Shown: positions 34,112 to 42,822 of the stretch, one piece after another
Position numbering within the stretch: position 1 is the stretch's first letter
Layout: each line of letters opens with the position of its first letter
Assembly (NCBI RefSeq): GCF_006715785.1
Contig: NZ_VFNX01000001.1
Span: 2,866,501-2,930,500 of the forward strand
Direction: 5' to 3'
From: Streptomyces puniciscabiei
Lineage (GTDB): Bacteria; Actinomycetota; Actinomycetes; Streptomycetales; Streptomycetaceae
Length of the DNA: 64,000 bases
Notes under the pieces: model-generated
What the model was told of the DNA's origin: nothing
Databases searched by the model: none
What the model saw: the letters and a program-made list of their open reading frames with translations, nothing else
Translations under genes and position numbers: made by a program

Positions 34112-34651
34112 CTACTCGCCGTCGTCCTCGGGGTTCTCGGGCTTGTCCGCCTCGTTGACCTCCTGCTCCAGGCCGAGCTGCTCGACGAGCCAGCGGTCGA
34201 ACTCGATCGCGGCCCGCACCCAGCTGACGGTCGAGGAGACGAAGTGGTTGATGTCGACGCCCGTGCCGATCAGCATCTGGGCCTCGCCGATCAGCCGGAC
34301 GGTGCCGTCGTCGTGGGTGTGGGTGTACACCTTGGGCCACAGGGTGCGGCGGTTCCAGTCGTCGACGGACTCCAGCAGCTGCGGCTTCTCGTCGATCTTG
34401 TGGGGGCGGTCGTAGAACGTCCGCACCGAGAAGATGGCCTGTTCGGCCTCCCCGCGGAACATGAAGTACGTACGGAACTGCTCCCACGGAGCCGCGAGGT
34501 CACCCTCCTCGTCGACGACGTACTTCAGCTCCATCTGGTCGAGGAGCTGCTTCACGAGGTCCTGATCCGGGACGACGGGGCCCGCCGGTCCTTGGGGCTG
34601 CGGTTCGGGCTGGCCCCCGAAGTTCGGAATCGAGGACGGGTCGATGCTCAC
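34112..34651 (-). CDS. YbjN domain protein
   Basis: The 179-residue soluble protein resembles the actinobacterial YbjN-domain proteins: LLDQMELKYVVDEEGDLAAPWEQFRTYFMF, YTHTHDDGTVRLIGEAQMLIGTGVDINHFVSSTVSWVRAAIEFDRWL. YbjN domains adopt a type III secretion chaperone-like fold and are linked to stress or motility phenotypes in other bacteria; the role here is unknown. GTG at 34651 has AGGG nine bases upstream. A Pro/Gln-rich N-terminus and an acidic C-terminus flank the domain. Confidence 0.82.
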   Translation of the reverse strand: MSIDPSSIPNFGGQPEPQPQGPAGPVVPDQDLVKQLLDQMELKYVVDEEGDLAAPWEQFRTYFMFRGEAEQAIFSVRTFYDRPHKIDEKPQLLESVDDWNRRTLWPKVYTHTHDDGTVRLIGEAQMLIGTGVDINHFVSSTVSWVRAAIEFDRWLVEQLGLEQEVNEADKPENPEDDGE

Positions 34652-34766
34652 CGTGTATTTCCCTTCATGCGGATTCCGCCATCCTCCCTCACGGGGGGAG
34701 GGGGGGTGCAAGCCCCGACGCCGCCTGTCCGCCTTTGGCTGACATGATTCCGGCTGCTCGACGTGA

Positions 34767-34797
34767 CGTACGAGGGCCCCGGCCAGGCCCTCGTACG
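34767..34797 (-). terminator. Terminator after clpB
   Basis: CGTACGAGGGCC (34767-34778) pairs perfectly with GGCCCTCGTACG (34786-34797) over a seven-base loop, 26 bp past the clpB stop. Confidence 0.85.
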
Positions 34798-34822
34798 CTT
34801 CGCCGCGTTCACCGTGTGAGCG

Positions 34823-37420
34823 TCACAGCGTCTTCCCCGTCGCCGGACCCACCAGCAGCCCCTCGCCGAAGCGGTCCACGCGGACCGTGTCGCCGTCCTT
34901 GATCTCGCCGGCGAGGATCTCCTTGGCGAGGCGGTCGCCGATGGCGGTCTGGACGAGGCGGCGCAGCGGGCGGGCGCCGTAGGCCGGGTCGAGCCCCTCC
35001 TCCGCGAGCCAGGCCAGCGCCTGAGGGGTGACGTCCAGGGTCAGGCGCCGCTCGGCGAGCCGCTTGCCCAGGCGGCCGATCTGGAGCTGCGCGATCCGCT
35101 CCAGCTCGGGCTTGGTCAGGGCGGAGAAGACCACCAGGTCGTCGAGGCGGTTGAGGAACTCCGGCTTGAAGGACGTCCGGACCACCTCCAGGACCTGCTC
35201 CTTCTTCTCCGCCTCGCTCGTCGTCGGGTCGACCAGGAACTGGCTGCCCAGGTTGGAGGTGAGCACCAGGATGGTGTTGCGGAAGTCGACCGTGCGGCCC
35301 TGACCGTCCGTCAGGCGGCCGTCGTCCAGCACCTGGAGCAGGATGTCGAAGACCTCGGGGTGGGCCTTCTCCACCTCGTCCAGGAGGATGACGGAGTACG
35401 GGCGGCGGCGGACGGCCTCGGTGAGCTGGCCGCCCTCCTCGTAGCCGACGTAGCCGGGGGGCGCGCCGACCAGCCGGGCCACGCTGTGCTTCTCGCCGTA
35501 CTCCGACATGTCGATGCGGACCATGGCCCGCTCGTCGTCGAAGAGGAAGTCCGCGAGCGCCTTGGCGAGTTCGGTCTTTCCGACACCGGTCGGACCGAGG
35601 AAGAGGAAGGAACCGGTGGGCCGGTCGGGGTCGGCGATCCCGGCGCGGGAGCGGCGTACGGCGTCCGACACCGCGCGTACGGCCTCGGTCTGGCCGATGA
35701 GCCGCTTGCCCAGCTCGTCCTCCATGCGCAGCAGCTTCTGCGTCTCGCCCTCCAGCAGGCGGCCGGCCGGGATGCCGGTCCATGCGGCGACGACGTCGGC
35801 GATGTCGTCGGAGCCGACCTCCTCCTTGACCATCGTGTCCCTGGCGGCCTCCTCCTCGGCCTCGGAGGCGGCCTCCAGCTCCTTCTCCAGCTGCGGGATC
35901 TCGCCGTACAGCAGCTTGGCCGCGGTGTCGAAGTCGCCGTCGCGCTGGGCGCGTTCGGCCTGGCCACGCAGGTCGTCCAGCTTCTCCTTCAGCTCGCCGA
36001 CCCGGTTGAGGGACTGCTTCTCCTTCTCCCAGCGGGCGGTGAGGTGCCGCAGCTCCTCCTCCTTGTCGGCGAGGTCGCGGCGCAGCTTCTCCAGGCGGGC
36101 GACGGAGGCCGGGTCGGTCTCCTTGGCGATCGCCAGCTCCTCCATCTTCAACCGGTCGACGGCGCGCTGGAGTTCGTCGATCTCGACGGGGGACGAGTCG
36201 ATCTCCATGCGCAGGCGGGAGGCGGCCTCGTCGACGAGGTCGATGGCCTTGTCGGGCAGGAAGCGGGAGGTGATGTAGCGGTCGGAGAGGGTGGCCGCCG
36301 CGACCAGCGCCGAGTCCGCGATCTGGACCTTGTGGTGGGCCTCGTAGCGGCCCTTCAGGCCACGGAGGATGGCGATGGTGTCCTCGACGGTCGGCTCGGC
36401 GACCAGCACCTGCTGGAAGCGCCGCTCCAGCGCGGGGTCCTTCTCGATCCGCTCCCGGTACTCGTCCAGGGTGGTGGCGCCGACCATGCGCAGTTCGCCG
36501 CGGGCCAGCATGGGCTTGAGCATGTTGCCCGCGTCCATGGCGGAGTCGCCGCCGGCACCGGCGCCGACGACGGTGTGCAGCTCGTCGATGAACGTGATGA
36601 TCTGCCCGTCGGAGTCCTTGATCTCGGCGAGGACGGCCTTCAGCCGCTCCTCGAACTCACCGCGGTACTTGGCGCCGGCCACCATCGCCCCGAGGTCGAG
36701 CGCGACCAGCCGCTTGTCCTTCAGCGAGGAGGGCACGTCGCCCTTGACGATCCGCTGGGCGAGCCCCTCGACGACGGCGGTCTTGCCGACGCCGGGCTCA
36801 CCGATGAGGACGGGGTTGTTCTTCGTGCGGCGGCTCAGCACCTGGACGACCCGCCGGATCTCCTGGTCCCGTCCGATGACCGGGTCGAGCCGGCCCTCGC
36901 GGGCGGCGGCGGTGAAGTCGGTGCCGAACTTCTCCAGGGCCTTGTACTGGCCCTCGGGGTCGGCGGTGGTCACGCGGCGTCCTCCCCTGGCCTTCTTGAA
37001 GGCCTCCAGCAGCTTCTTGGCATCGGCGCCCTGCTGTGCGAGCAGCTCGCCGACCCGGCCGCCCTTCGCGGCGATGCCGATGAGCAGGTGCTCGGTCGAC
37101 AGGTACTCGTCGCCCAGTTCCCTGGCGCGCTCGCCGGCGTCGGCGATCACGGCCAGCAGCTCGCGGTTGGGCTGCGGGGGCGCGACGGTGGATCCGGTCA
37201 CGCTGGGCAGCCCGGCCAGGATCTTCTCGGCGCCCGCGCGTACGGCGGCCTGGTCGGCCTCCACGGCCGCGAGCAGGTCGGTGATGTTCTCGTTGTCCTG
37301 CCCCTGGAGCAGAGCCAGCAGCAGGTGAGCGGGGGTGAGGTCCGGGTGCCCCTCGGTCACGGCACGGTTGCTCGCCGCGTTGATCGCGTCCCGGCTCCTG
37401 TTGGTCAGCTCGGCGTCCAC
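34823..37420 (-). CDS. clpB: ATP-dependent disaggregase ClpB
   Basis: Hexameric AAA+ chaperone of 865 residues that extracts and unfolds aggregated proteins together with DnaK. Domain order: Clp N-domain (~1-150), first ATPase with [10 protein letters not shown], a long coiled-coil middle domain ([15 protein letters not shown]...) that contacts DnaK, second ATPase with [10 protein letters not shown], and the C-terminal D2-small domain. I chose GTG at 37420 ([12 protein letters not shown]), with GGAG ten bases upstream. A HAIR operator for HspR lies about 60-80 bp upstream, tying it to the dnaK operon in this window. Confidence 0.97.
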   Translation of the reverse strand: MDAELTNRSRDAINAASNRAVTEGHPDLTPAHLLLALLQGQDNENITDLLAAVEADQAAVRAGAEKILAGLPSVTGSTVAPPQPNRELLAVIADAGERARELGDEYLSTEHLLIGIAAKGGRVGELLAQQGADAKKLLEAFKKARGGRRVTTADPEGQYKALEKFGTDFTAAAREGRLDPVIGRDQEIRRVVQVLSRRTKNNPVLIGEPGVGKTAVVEGLAQRIVKGDVPSSLKDKRLVALDLGAMVAGAKYRGEFEERLKAVLAEIKDSDGQIITFIDELHTVVGAGAGGDSAMDAGNMLKPMLARGELRMVGATTLDEYRERIEKDPALERRFQQVLVAEPTVEDTIAILRGLKGRYEAHHKVQIADSALVAAATLSDRYITSRFLPDKAIDLVDEAASRLRMEIDSSPVEIDELQRAVDRLKMEELAIAKETDPASVARLEKLRRDLADKEEELRHLTARWEKEKQSLNRVGELKEKLDDLRGQAERAQRDGDFDTAAKLLYGEIPQLEKELEAASEAEEEAARDTMVKEEVGSDDIADVVAAWTGIPAGRLLEGETQKLLRMEDELGKRLIGQTEAVRAVSDAVRRSRAGIADPDRPTGSFLFLGPTGVGKTELAKALADFLFDDERAMVRIDMSEYGEKHSVARLVGAPPGYVGYEEGGQLTEAVRRRPYSVILLDEVEKAHPEVFDILLQVLDDGRLTDGQGRTVDFRNTILVLTSNLGSQFLVDPTTSEAEKKEQVLEVVRTSFKPEFLNRLDDLVVFSALTKPELERIAQLQIGRLGKRLAERRLTLDVTPQALAWLAEEGLDPAYGARPLRRLVQTAIGDRLAKEILAGEIKDGDTVRVDRFGEGLLVGPATGKTL

Positions 37421-37480
37421 GTCGTCCGTTCTCCTCCTCGGCCGCACTCTTCCACTGCTGACTTAATCAGCGTACACAAA

Positions 37481-37501
37481 GTTGAGTCTATTCCGCTCAA
37501 G
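37481..37501. promoter_or_regulatory. HAIR operator (HspR site) upstream of clpB
   Basis: GTTGAGT-N7-GCTCAAG matches the known HspR-associated inverted repeat CTTGAGT-N7-ACTCAAG at 12 of 14 positions. It lies 61 bp upstream of the clpB start codon, in the promoter region. Confidence 0.82.
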
Positions 37502-37558
37502 TAAAGGGGGAACAGGAGGGAAGTGGGCGGGGCGTCCCCCGGGGACTAGGTTGCGGAC

Positions 37559-37951
37559 ATGGCGATCCACTCCGAGCAGTACCTGGCGTTCTGGCGAGAA
37601 CGGCACCTGTGCACCCTGACGACACTCCGCCCCGACGGCAGCCCGCACGTGGTGCCGGTGGGGGTGACGTACGACGCGGAGGCCGGGGTGGCCAGGGTGA
37701 TCACCAGCGGGACCAGCGCGAAGGCGGAACATGTGCGCGCGGCCGGGCCCGAGGGCGCCCGGGTCGCGGTGTGCCAGGTGGACGGCCGGCGCTGGGCCAC
37801 GCTGGAGGGCCGGGCGCGGGTACGGACGGAGCCGGAGCGCGTGGCGGAGGCGGTACGGCGCTACGCCGAGCGCTACGAGCGGACTCCGAGGCCGAATCCC
37901 GCGCGCGTGGTGATCGAGATAGCAGTGGAGCGGGCCATGGGGAACGGCTGA
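37559..37951 (+). CDS. PPOX-class F420-dependent oxidoreductase family protein
   Basis: The 130-residue split-barrel flavin/F420-binding protein starts MAIHSEQYLAFWRERHLCTLTTLRPDGSPHVVPVGVTYD, the typical opening of actinobacterial pyridoxamine 5'-phosphate-oxidase-like F420 proteins. It continues with RVAVCQVDGRRWATLEGRARV and a helical end. Members act on varied substrates using F420 or bind cofactor without catalysis. The ATG at 37559 has a weak site. It is divergent from clpB and ends before a perfect 17-bp hairpin. Confidence 0.85.
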   Translation: MAIHSEQYLAFWRERHLCTLTTLRPDGSPHVVPVGVTYDAEAGVARVITSGTSAKAEHVRAAGPEGARVAVCQVDGRRWATLEGRARVRTEPERVAEAVRRYAERYERTPRPNPARVVIEIAVERAMGNG

Positions 37952-38025
37952 GACGGCCGAAAACTTTCAGCCACCCTGGAAGCGGGCCCATACCAGGAAA
38001 TGCCATGGAATGTCCCCAGAAAACT

Positions 38026-38066
38026 GCAGCGGCGTCACCGTGTTCAGGTCACGGTGACGCCGCTGC
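38026..38066. terminator. Bidirectional terminator, perfect 17-bp stem
   Basis: GCAGCGGCGTCACCGTG (38026-38042) pairs with CACGGTGACGCCGCTGC (38050-38066) over the loop TTCAGGT. It lies between the convergent PPOX gene and the Rieske-like/DVGW operon and can serve both. Confidence 0.88.
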
Positions 38067-38109
38067 GGGGGGAAGCACCTGAGCGATCTTTTACGACGGG
38101 GGAATCGCG

Positions 38110-38445
38110 TCAGGCACTGCGGGGGGTGGCTGAGATGGTCCTCAGGTCCTGGTCCGTCGGCTCGGCGAGCCGGTGGTCGCGCTGGTCGAGGTTCACGAAG
38201 ATCATTCCGTACCGGATGGCACACCGCACCGGTTGGGGCGCGCCACGCGGCTTGCGCAGACACCGGTACGCCCGCACGTCCTCGTCCTCGTCCCGCGTCA
38301 CGACGACCGGCTCACCGAACACGGTCACCATCAACGAGTCGCCGCTGTGGGGGATGGCGGTGACCAGGTCGATGAAGTGCCAGCCGGAACGGTAGGCCGT
38401 GGCCATTTCGCGGCGGAAGGAGCGGTCGTCGGGTGGGGTGGTCAT
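38110..38445 (-). CDS. Degenerate Rieske-fold protein without Fe-S ligands
   Basis: The 111-residue protein resembles the Rieske domain of aromatic-ring hydroxylating oxygenases: GDSLMVTVFGEPVVVTRDEDEDVRAYRCLRKPRGAP, then VRCAIRYGMIFVNLD. In true Rieske domains the first half holds C-x-H within CRHRGAP and the second C-x2-H within CPYHGW. Here these read CLRKPRGAP and RCAIRYG, both histidines are missing and the region between the two pairs is shortened. It therefore probably binds no cluster. The start ATG overlaps the stop of the DVGW peptide gene (ATGA), so the two are translationally coupled. Function is unknown. Confidence 0.68.
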   Translation of the reverse strand: MTTPPDDRSFRREMATAYRSGWHFIDLVTAIPHSGDSLMVTVFGEPVVVTRDEDEDVRAYRCLRKPRGAPQPVRCAIRYGMIFVNLDQRDHRLAEPTDQDLRTISATPRSA

Positions 38446-38702
38446 GCTGCCGCGTCCGCCGGAGTCGACCAGCCGACGTCCGTCGGGCTGCCACCGGCCG
38501 CGACGTCCCAGCCGACATCCGTGGGGCCGGCGCCGGCCACGACACCCCAGCCGACGTCCTGGGCCGAAGTGTGCTCGGTCTTGGTCGGGCTGCCCCAGCC
38601 GACGTCAAGAGGACCAGCCGCACCGCTGGCCAGCGCGACTACGAAGGCAGTGGCAAGCACCGAGCGAAGCATTCTCTTTTTCATGGTCGGCTTCGTCCTC
38701 AC
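38442..38702 (-). CDS. Secreted peptide with four DVGW repeats
   Basis: An 86-residue protein with an N-terminal signal (basic KKRMLR, then hydrophobic SVLATAFVVALASGAAG) and a short mature part. Four identical DVGW tetrapeptides lie at residues 33-36, 49-52, 62-65 and 75-78, with spacings of 16, 13 and 13. The mature region has no cysteine and is rich in Gly, Ala, Thr, Pro and Asp. GTG at 38702 has AGGAAG seven bases upstream; an internal ATG at 38684 gives 80 residues. TTGACG, about 60 bp upstream, could be a -35 box. I do not recognise the family; a secreted signal, wall component or modified-peptide precursor are all conceivable. Confidence 0.68.
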   Translation of the reverse strand: MRTKPTMKKRMLRSVLATAFVVALASGAAGPLDVGWGSPTKTEHTSAQDVGWGVVAGAGPTDVGWDVAAGGSPTDVGWSTPADAAA

Positions 38703-38781
38703 TTGATGGCTTCCTCTCCCCCGTCTGACAAGACGATGGCTCATTCAGGCACGTCAATGCCACACAGGAGATGCATCATGT

Positions 38782-38797
38782 TCCTGCACGTTCAGGA
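38782..38797. promoter_or_regulatory. Inverted repeat between the DVGW peptide and regulator genes
   Basis: TCCTG (38782-38786) and CAGGA (38793-38797) form a dyad around CACGTT. It lies in the ~112-bp divergent region between the peptide gene and the first LuxR-type regulator gene and is a candidate regulator-binding site. Confidence 0.35.
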
Positions 38798-38814
38798 CCC
38801 TGGGGGGTGGAGAT

Positions 38815-39798
38815 TTGCCAAGTAAGCGCACAAAACCGACACATCCTCACGGCATCACAGACCTGTGTGCCGACGGTGCGCGTCTCTACGCCAGTGCTCT
38901 CAGTTCCGGACGTATCTCCCGGGACGAGGCCGAGAACACGCCCTGTCTGCTCGAGTTCGCCCTGCTCCACCCGGATCCGGACGACCCGGGCTGGCTGCGC
39001 CCGGTTCCTCCGTCCGTCGTGCTCGCCCAGCAACTGCAGCCCCTGGAACGCGAGATCCAGGACCGGCGCCGCGCCACCATCGAACTCGCGGACACCTTCC
39101 AGCCGTTCCTGGACATCAGTGCCCAGAAACCGGCGACCACGCACGCGATCACCGTGCTGGAGGGCATCGACCGCATCCACGCGGCGCTCGACGTGGCGAT
39201 CGCCGAGGCCCGCACCGAGGTCCTGACCGTGCAGCCCGGAGGCAGCCGGCCGGAGCACATCCTCAGCCAGGCGCTCAAGCGCAGCAAGCCCCTGATCGAG
39301 CGGGGCATCTCCATGCGGACCCTGTACCAGCACACCGTGCGGCACAGTCAGAGCACCTACGCGTACATGGACCAGATGGCGGGCGCCAAGGTCGAGATCC
39401 GCACCCTCGAGGAGCTGATCGAGCGGCTGATCATCTGCGACACGACGGTCGCCTTCATCCCCGCCCAGGACGACCGGCAGATCGCCCTGGAGCTGCGCCA
39501 CCCGGGTCTCGTGCAGTACCTCATCAAGGTCTTCGAACAGCTCTGGCAGCGGGCCACCCCGCTGATGGAGGAGGTGCCCTACGAGTCCACCCCCGAGGGC
39601 ATCACCGGCGTCCAGCGGTCCATAGCGAAGCTGCTCATCGAGGGCCATGTCGACGAGGCGATCGCCCGCCGGCTCGGCATGAACGTGCGCACCTGCCGGG
39701 CCCACATCGCCAAGCTCGCCGCCGCCCTGGGCAGCGGCAGCCGGGCCCAACTCGGCTTCCTCATCGCCCAGTCCGGCATTCTCGACCGGGACAGCTGA
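38815..39798 (+). CDS. LuxR-type regulator with TrmB/PLD-like sensor region (paralogue A)
   Basis: A 327-residue one-component regulator. Residues ~1-110 are a helical head (HGITDLCADGARLYASALSSGRI...LLEFALLHPDPDD). Residues ~125-245 resemble the PLD-like ligand domain of TrmB regulators (TEVLTVQPGGSRPEHI, ISMRTLYQHTVRHS, GAKVEIRTLEELIERLIICDTTVAFIPA). Residues ~265-327 hold the helix-turn-helix (QRSIAKLLIEGHVDEAIARRLGMNVRTCRAHIAKL). TTG at 38815 is the best start because the protein then aligns with its paralogues and no ATG or GTG fits; a GGTGGAG site lies unusually close. It is divergent from the DVGW peptide operon. Confidence 0.8.
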   Translation: MPSKRTKPTHPHGITDLCADGARLYASALSSGRISRDEAENTPCLLEFALLHPDPDDPGWLRPVPPSVVLAQQLQPLEREIQDRRRATIELADTFQPFLDISAQKPATTHAITVLEGIDRIHAALDVAIAEARTEVLTVQPGGSRPEHILSQALKRSKPLIERGISMRTLYQHTVRHSQSTYAYMDQMAGAKVEIRTLEELIERLIICDTTVAFIPAQDDRQIALELRHPGLVQYLIKVFEQLWQRATPLMEEVPYESTPEGITGVQRSIAKLLIEGHVDEAIARRLGMNVRTCRAHIAKLAAALGSGSRAQLGFLIAQSGILDRDS

Positions 39799-39828
39799 AG
39801 CGTGGGGCGGGGACAGGACAAGGTTGCG

Positions 39829-40827
39829 GTGAACGGATCACCGCACCCCGAACACGGCATGGAAGACCTGTGTGCCGCCGGGGCACTGCTGTACGAGCGG
39901 GCGGTACGGGAAGGCAGCATCCGCGCCGAGGACGTCGTACCGGCTCCATGTCTGGTGGACTTCGGACTGCTGCATCCCGGCGTCGGCGACCTCGGCCTGC
40001 TGGAGCCCGTCGCGCCCGCCGTCGCGCTGCGCCGACTGCTGCGGGCGTCCGACGACCGTGTCGCGGAGGAACGGCGGCGCGGGGAACGGCTGGCCGAGAC
40101 CTTCGAGCCACTCCTGCGGCTCGACGACCGGCTCGTCCAGGACACGGACACCCCGACGCTCCGCGTCCTCAGCGGGCTGGAGCGGATCAACGGCGCCCTC
40201 AACCAGGCCCTGGCCGAAGCCTCCAGCGAGCTCCTCGCCATCCAGCCGCACACCAGCCACCTCCGCATCTCCCCCGAGCGCCGCGCCATGGCCCTGGCCC
40301 GTGACCAGGCGCTGCTGGACCGCGGGGGCCGCATCCGCACCCTCTACCAGCACACGCTGCGCCACGCCCCCTCGGTCCGCGCCCGCTACGAGCTCCTGCA
40401 CGGCGATGTCGAGGCGCGAACCCTGGACGAGGTGACGGACCGGCTGCTCGTCGTGGACCGGACCGTCGCCTACGTACCGGCGAAGCCGGATCTCTCACTC
40501 GCCCTCGAGGTGCGCCACCCCGCCCTGCTCTCCTTCTTCCTCACGACGTTCGACCGCCTCTGGCGCCTGGCCACCCCCATGTACCCCGAGGCCGCCCAGC
40601 CCCCCGCCCCGAACGGCGTCACGCCCCGCCAGCGCGCCATAGCCGCCCTCCTGGTCGAGGGACACACCGACGCCGCCATAGCCGACCGGCTCGGCATGAA
40701 CGTCCGTACCGCCCGGCTGCACATCGCCAAGCTCGCCGCCGCCCTCGGCAGCGACAGCCGCGCTCAGCTCGGCTATCTCATCGGGCGGTCCGGCATCCTC
40801 GACCAGCAGGGGGAGGTGAGCCGGTGA
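39829..40827 (+). CDS. LuxR-type regulator with TrmB/PLD-like sensor region (paralogue B)
   Basis: The 332-residue paralogue of the preceding regulator has the same layout: HGMEDLCAAGALLYERAVREG head, a sensor region with SSELLAIQPHTSHLRISPE, GRIRTLYQHTLRH and EARTLDEVTDRLLVVDRTVAYVPA, and the C-terminal helix-turn-helix QRAIAALLVEGHTDAAIADRLGMNVRTARLHIAKL. I chose GTG at 39829 with AAGG five bases upstream, 30 bp after paralogue A; an upstream GTG at 39802 lacks a site. Its stop overlaps the start of paralogue C (GTGA), so A-B-C form one operon. B and C are the closest pair. Confidence 0.84.
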   Translation: MNGSPHPEHGMEDLCAAGALLYERAVREGSIRAEDVVPAPCLVDFGLLHPGVGDLGLLEPVAPAVALRRLLRASDDRVAEERRRGERLAETFEPLLRLDDRLVQDTDTPTLRVLSGLERINGALNQALAEASSELLAIQPHTSHLRISPERRAMALARDQALLDRGGRIRTLYQHTLRHAPSVRARYELLHGDVEARTLDEVTDRLLVVDRTVAYVPAKPDLSLALEVRHPALLSFFLTTFDRLWRLATPMYPEAAQPPAPNGVTPRQRAIAALLVEGHTDAAIADRLGMNVRTARLHIAKLAAALGSDSRAQLGYLIGRSGILDQQGEVSR

Positions 40828-41813
40828 AGCACCGGGAGCACGGGGTGGAGGAGCTGTGCGCCGCCGGGGAGGAGGTGTACGAGCGGGCCCTGCGGGAGGG
40901 GCGGATACCCGTCGGCGACGCCGCCGATGTGCCCTGCCTGACCGACTTCGGGCTGCTCCACCCGGCCCTGGACGACGTCGGACTGCTCGAACCGGTCCCG
41001 CCGACCGCGGCCCTGCACCGGCTGCTGCGCGCCTCGGCGGCACGGGTCGCCGAGGAACGGCGGCGCGAGGACCGGCTGGTGGAGCGGTTCGGGCGGCTGC
41101 TGCGGACGGACGTACGGCAGACGCCCGGCACCGGCACCGAACCGGCGATGCTGCGGCTGCTCAGCGGCACCGAGCAGATCAACCAGGCCATCACGGACGC
41201 GATGGTCGACGCCACGGAGGAGTCCCTGACCATCCAGCCGCACGCCGGCCTCACCGGCCGGCGCGGCGAGGTGGCCCGCGACACCGCCTTCGGGCGCGAT
41301 CAGGCGCTGCTGGACCGCGGCGGCCGGATCCGCACCCTCTACCAGCACACCCTGCGCCATGTGCCGGAGGTGTACGGCCCGTTGGAGCACTTCCGGCGCG
41401 GCGACACCGAGGCCCGCAGCCTCGACGAGGTGCCGGACCGGCTCATCGTCATCGACCGCAAGGTCGCCTTCCTGCCGGCCGACGACGACGGCACCCTCGC
41501 CCTGGAGGTCCGCCACCCGGCGCTGATCAAGTACTTCGTCACGACCTTCGAGCGGCTGTGGCGGCTGGCCACGCCGATGTTCCCGGAGGCGGTGCGGCCG
41601 CCGTCGGTGAACGGCGTCACGCCCCGCCAGCGCGCCATCGCCGCCCTCCTCGTCGAGGGTCACACCGACGCCGTCATCGCCGACCGCCTCGGCATGAACA
41701 TCCGCACCGCCCGGCTGCACATCGCCAAGCTCGCCGCCACCCTCGGCAGCGACAGCCGGGCCCAGCTGGGCTATCTCATCGCACGCTCGGGGATCCTCGA
41801 TCAGGAGCCGTGA
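40824..41813 (+). CDS. LuxR-type regulator with TrmB/PLD-like sensor region (paralogue C)
   Basis: A 329-residue regulator starting GTG inside the paralogue B stop (four-base overlap). Head HGVEELCAAGEEVYERALREGRI; sensor segments TEESLTIQPHAGLTG, GRIRTLYQHTLRH, EARSLDEVPDRLIVIDRKVAFLPA; helix-turn-helix QRAIAALLVEGHTDAVIADRLGMNIRTARLHIAKL. The C-terminal 60 residues are nearly the same as in B, suggesting recent duplication and overlapping DNA targets. The 3' end overlaps the convergent paralogue D by 38 bp. Confidence 0.84.
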   Translation: MKHREHGVEELCAAGEEVYERALREGRIPVGDAADVPCLTDFGLLHPALDDVGLLEPVPPTAALHRLLRASAARVAEERRREDRLVERFGRLLRTDVRQTPGTGTEPAMLRLLSGTEQINQAITDAMVDATEESLTIQPHAGLTGRRGEVARDTAFGRDQALLDRGGRIRTLYQHTLRHVPEVYGPLEHFRRGDTEARSLDEVPDRLIVIDRKVAFLPADDDGTLALEVRHPALIKYFVTTFERLWRLATPMFPEAVRPPSVNGVTPRQRAIAALLVEGHTDAVIADRLGMNIRTARLHIAKLAATLGSDSRAQLGYLIARSGILDQEP

Positions 41814-42822
41814 GCGCGCCGGCCGGCAGCCCTGACCCGCGGTGGCCGTCCAGGCCGACCTGGGCGATCCGGACGCCCAGCTGGGTACGGCTGGCCGCGC
41901 CCAGGGTCTCCGACAGCCGGGCGATATGGGCGCGGCAGGTGCGCACGCTGATGCCGAGCCGCTCGGCGATCACCGCGTCCTGGTGGCCCTCGGCGAGCAG
42001 CGCGGCGATGGACTGCTCGCGGTGCGAGATGCCCTCGATGCCGGTGTCGGGGAGGGGGGCGGTGAGCGGGATGGCCAGGCGCCAGAGGCGTTCGAAGACG
42101 GTGACCAGGTACTCCACGAGGGCCGGGTGACGCAGTTCCAGGGCCATCGTGCGGTCGGCGTTGGCGGGGATGAAGGCCACCGTGCGGTCGAAGAGGATGA
42201 GCCGGTCGATCACCTCGTCCAGGGTGCGCGCCTCCACCGTGTCGCCCATCAGCTCCAGGTAGTTGAGCAGGCCCTGGCCGTGGCGGGCCACGTGCGTGTA
42301 CAGGTCGCGCATGCGCACGCCGCGGCCGCGCAGGGCCAGCGCCCGGTGCAGCCCCTCGGTCAGCTCCGCCTCCCGCCGGATGCCGCCGGGCTGCACGGTG
42401 AGCACCTCGGTCGTGCACGCCTCGGTCGCCTCGTCCATCGCGGCCTGGATCCGGGAGAGCCCGTCCAGCACCCGGATCGCACTGCCCTCGGCCGGCGCGG
42501 CGAGCGCGCCGAGCCGGCGGCCGAGTCCGGCGTACCACTCGAAGGCGGCCACCGCCGAGCCCACCCGCCGCTGGCTCGCGCTGACCTCGTCGTAGACCCC
42601 GCGCAGCAGCCTGGTCATGACCTCCTGCGGGGAGGTCGGCACCAGCCAGTCCATGTCGTCGGGGTCGGGGTGCAGCAGGGCCAGCTCCAGCAGACAGGGC
42701 ACCGCCTCGGCGTCAGTGCGCGGCACACGCCCCCGGCGTACGGCCCGGGAATAGACCCGGTCGCCGGCCGCGCACAGTCGGTCGGCGCCGTGTGGATGCT
42801 GCTCCGCCCCGCGCCCGGCCAT
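41776..42822 (-). CDS. LuxR-type regulator with TrmB/PLD-like sensor region (paralogue D)
   Basis: The 348-residue paralogue on the opposite strand is closer to A than to B/C in its head (HGADRLCAAGDRVYSRAVRRG; LLELALLHPDPDDMDWL) and sensor (TEVLTVQPGGIRREAE; VRMRDLYTHVARHG; EARTLDEVIDRLILFDRTVAFIPA). The helix-turn-helix is EQSIAALLAEGHQDAVIAERLGISVRTCRAHIARL, and a ~25-residue tail follows. ATG at 42822 is chosen; GTG at 42834 adds four residues. Its 3' end overlaps paralogue C by 38 bp, so the genes interfere if co-expressed. Confidence 0.84.
   Translation of the reverse strand: MAGRGAEQHPHGADRLCAAGDRVYSRAVRRGRVPRTDAEAVPCLLELALLHPDPDDMDWLVPTSPQEVMTRLLRGVYDEVSASQRRVGSAVAAFEWYAGLGRRLGALAAPAEGSAIRVLDGLSRIQAAMDEATEACTTEVLTVQPGGIRREAELTEGLHRALALRGRGVRMRDLYTHVARHGQGLLNYLELMGDTVEARTLDEVIDRLILFDRTVAFIPANADRTMALELRHPALVEYLVTVFERLWRLAIPLTAPLPDTGIEGISHREQSIAALLAEGHQDAVIAERLGISVRTCRAHIARLSETLGAASRTQLGVRIAQVGLDGHRGSGLPAGALTAPDRGSPSVR

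Noticed and set aside
35360..37504. 714-codon plus-strand frame opposite clpB
   Set aside because: Antisense shadow of clpB, with no recognisable domains.
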